A DNA stretch of 27,122 nt. It comes from a virus. Made by a program: the position numbers and the translations under genes. The stretch lies in IMG/VR virus record IMGVR_UViG_3300043410_000516, positions 1-27,122 of that record; one strand, given 5' to 3'. This document shows positions 27,094-27,122 of this stretch, one piece after another (the first letter of the stretch is position 1; every line of letters starts with the position of its first letter). The notes under the pieces are model-generated. The model had not been told where the DNA came from. It did not search any database and saw only the letters and a list, made by a program, of their open reading frames with translations.

Positions 27094-27122
27094 AATATCA
27101 CTCCTTAATTATCAGATTAAAC

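Overview
The window is most of the genome of a tailed double-stranded DNA phage. The neck and tail genes look podovirus-like (adaptor, P22-gp10-like tail protein, three consecutive internal/ejection-type proteins, trimeric tail fibre). The host is probably a Gram-negative bacterium: there is a lipobox o-spanin overlapping an i-spanin, the promoters are near-consensus sigma-70, and NinB/NinG-type recombination genes are present. The DNA is AT-rich. No integrase, CI-type repressor, tRNA, CRISPR array or insertion sequence was found, so lysogeny is not supported from what is visible.

Layout. Positions 1-901 (minus strand) start the late operon: a 53-aa gene, a TerS-like gene and the N-terminal third of TerL, which runs off the left edge. 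Positions 902-1250 hold a strong leftward promoter (1199-1227) followed about 45-70 bases later by an intrinsic terminator (1121-1147). This is the arrangement of the lambda pR'/tR' late switch, and a Q-like antiterminator gene (1734-2060) lies just upstream. Positions 1251-5412 (minus) are the early-left operon: small genes, Q-like, NinG, NinB, a DnaB-type helicase, an O/DnaT-like initiator and an HNH nuclease. Positions 5413-5690 are a divergent control region with back-to-back promoters, operator-like palindromes and a strongly structured leader RNA on the leftward transcript. Positions 5691-12204 (plus) are the early-right operon of tightly overlapping, mostly small genes: an excisionase-like HTH protein, a DUF1071/Sak3-like annealing protein, an SSB-like protein with a DEEIPF tail, a winged-helix protein, two HNH-AP2 homing-type nucleases and a DUF3310 protein. 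It is interrupted by two unusual structured noncoding stretches (6612-6707 and 8633-8923).

Positions 12289-27093 (minus) are the rest of the late operon. Read in transcription order they run: major capsid protein, decoration-like protein, neck and tail proteins, internal virion proteins, tail fibre with S74 chaperone, glycosyltransferase, phosphoesterase, endolysin, holin, nested spanins and a DUF6973-like protein. TerL leaves the left edge and the capsid gene enters from the right edge, both on the minus strand. On a circular or permuted map, one late operon would therefore run terS-terL-(portal, scaffold, outside the window)-capsid-tail-lysis.

How it fits together (inference): the divergent promoters near 5.6 kb drive replication and recombination leftward and small early functions rightward. 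The Q-like protein, made near the end of the left operon, would then let polymerase pass the 1121-1147 terminator and transcribe all virion and lysis genes. The least explained parts, and the best candidates for something new, are the RNA structures: a pseudoknot-capable leader ending in a U-run in front of the left operon, a multibranched element covering the RBS of an HNH gene, and a roughly 300-base noncoding block of long stems in the right operon.
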